The notes under the pieces: generated by a model
Database searches by the model: none
The model's input: the letters and a program-made list of their open reading frames with translations, nothing else
What the model was told of the DNA's origin: nothing
Part shown: piece by piece, positions 14,976 to 15,187 of the stretch
Layout of the letters: each line of letters begins with the position of its first letter
Numbering within the stretch: the first letter of the stretch is position 1
Position numbers and translations under genes: made by a program
NCBI GenBank assembly: GCA_023413275.1
Contig: JAEZPX010000087.1
Location: forward strand, 1-15,187
From: Bacillota bacterium
GTDB lineage: Bacteria; Bacillota; Clostridia; Lachnospirales; Anaerotignaceae
Direction of reading: 5' to 3'
DNA length: 15,187 nucleotides

Positions 14976-15187
14976 ATGTCTTTTCCAAATTATTCGTCCC
15001 AAAGAGGCGAAGCCAAAACCTCTCCTGAAACCCTTTTCACAGGAAAGGGAATCGGTATTGCCTTCCTGGATACAGGCATCTCTCCCGTTGCGGATTTTAT
15101 TTCGCCACTCAATCGAATTGCCGCTTTTCGGGATTTTGTAAACGGAAAAAAAGAGCCTTATGATGATAACGGTCACGGCACCCATGT
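14976..15187 (+). CDS. AprX-like subtilisin-family serine protease, N-terminal part, cut by the window edge
   Basis: The ATG at 14976 has AAAGGAGATG close upstream. The 70 complete codons contain the first two catalytic signatures of the S8 (subtilase) family: AFLDTGI with the active-site Asp at residue 32, and DDNGHGTH with the catalytic His at residue 67. The Ser region lies beyond the window. There is no signal peptide or propeptide of normal size: the catalytic Asp comes only 32 residues from the start. With the segment AFRDFVNGKKEPYDDNGHGTH this resembles B. subtilis AprX and other intracellular subtilases, so cytoplasmic or sporulation-linked proteolysis is likely, though the substrate is unknown. 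It is divergent from the repeat-protein pair. Confidence 0.9.
   Translation, partial: MSFPNYSSQRGEAKTSPETLFTGKGIGIAFLDTGISPVADFISPLNRIAAFRDFVNGKKEPYDDNGHGTH

Overview
The window looks like a chromosomal segment from a low-GC Gram-positive bacterium of the class Clostridia, probably near the Lachnospirales. The basis is the gene order dgt, dnaG, rpoD, trmK, yqfO and nucleoside kinase, the strong AGGAGG-type ribosome binding sites, the frequent TTG and GTG starts, and the style of the proteins. The exact genus cannot be read from the sequence.

Positions 1 to about 3790 form an AT-rich accessory stretch with all genes on the plus strand. It holds a decayed gene remnant at the left edge, a secreted protein of unknown function (445-1074), a small four-helix membrane protein (1420-1911) behind a nested hairpin, a secreted protein with two copper-amine-oxidase-N-like (stalk) units (2196-3305), and a tiny two-helix membrane protein (3446-3652). 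None could be assigned a function.

Positions 3793 to 13271 form a conserved housekeeping block, all on the minus strand. Read in the direction of transcription it contains a PPP/PrpE-like metallophosphatase, a dGTPase-like HD hydrolase, DNA primase (dnaG), the housekeeping sigma factor (rpoD), a tRNA m1A22 methyltransferase (trmK), a Nif3/DUF34 protein (yqfO), a nucleoside kinase with a threonyl-tRNA-synthetase-like N-terminus, and the RNase P RNA gene (rnpB). dnaG and rpoD are close together and form the core of the macromolecular synthesis operon. rpoD ends in a clear terminator, so trmK-yqfO-kinase needs its own promoter. rnpB has a perfect consensus promoter whose -35 box overlaps the kinase stop codon, and its own terminator. 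The rpoD-trmK gap holds what may be a remnant of an IS1182-like transposase.

Positions 13398 to 15187 form a second accessory stretch. It has a 126-residue cysteine-rich protein built on six hexapeptide repeats with a hydrophobic C-terminal tail, a two-gene minus-strand operon of unknown small proteins that share a repeated 33-residue motif, and, divergent from them, the start of an AprX-like subtilisin-family protease cut by the window edge. The repeat-sharing gene pair beside the protease is the least explained and most interesting part of the window.
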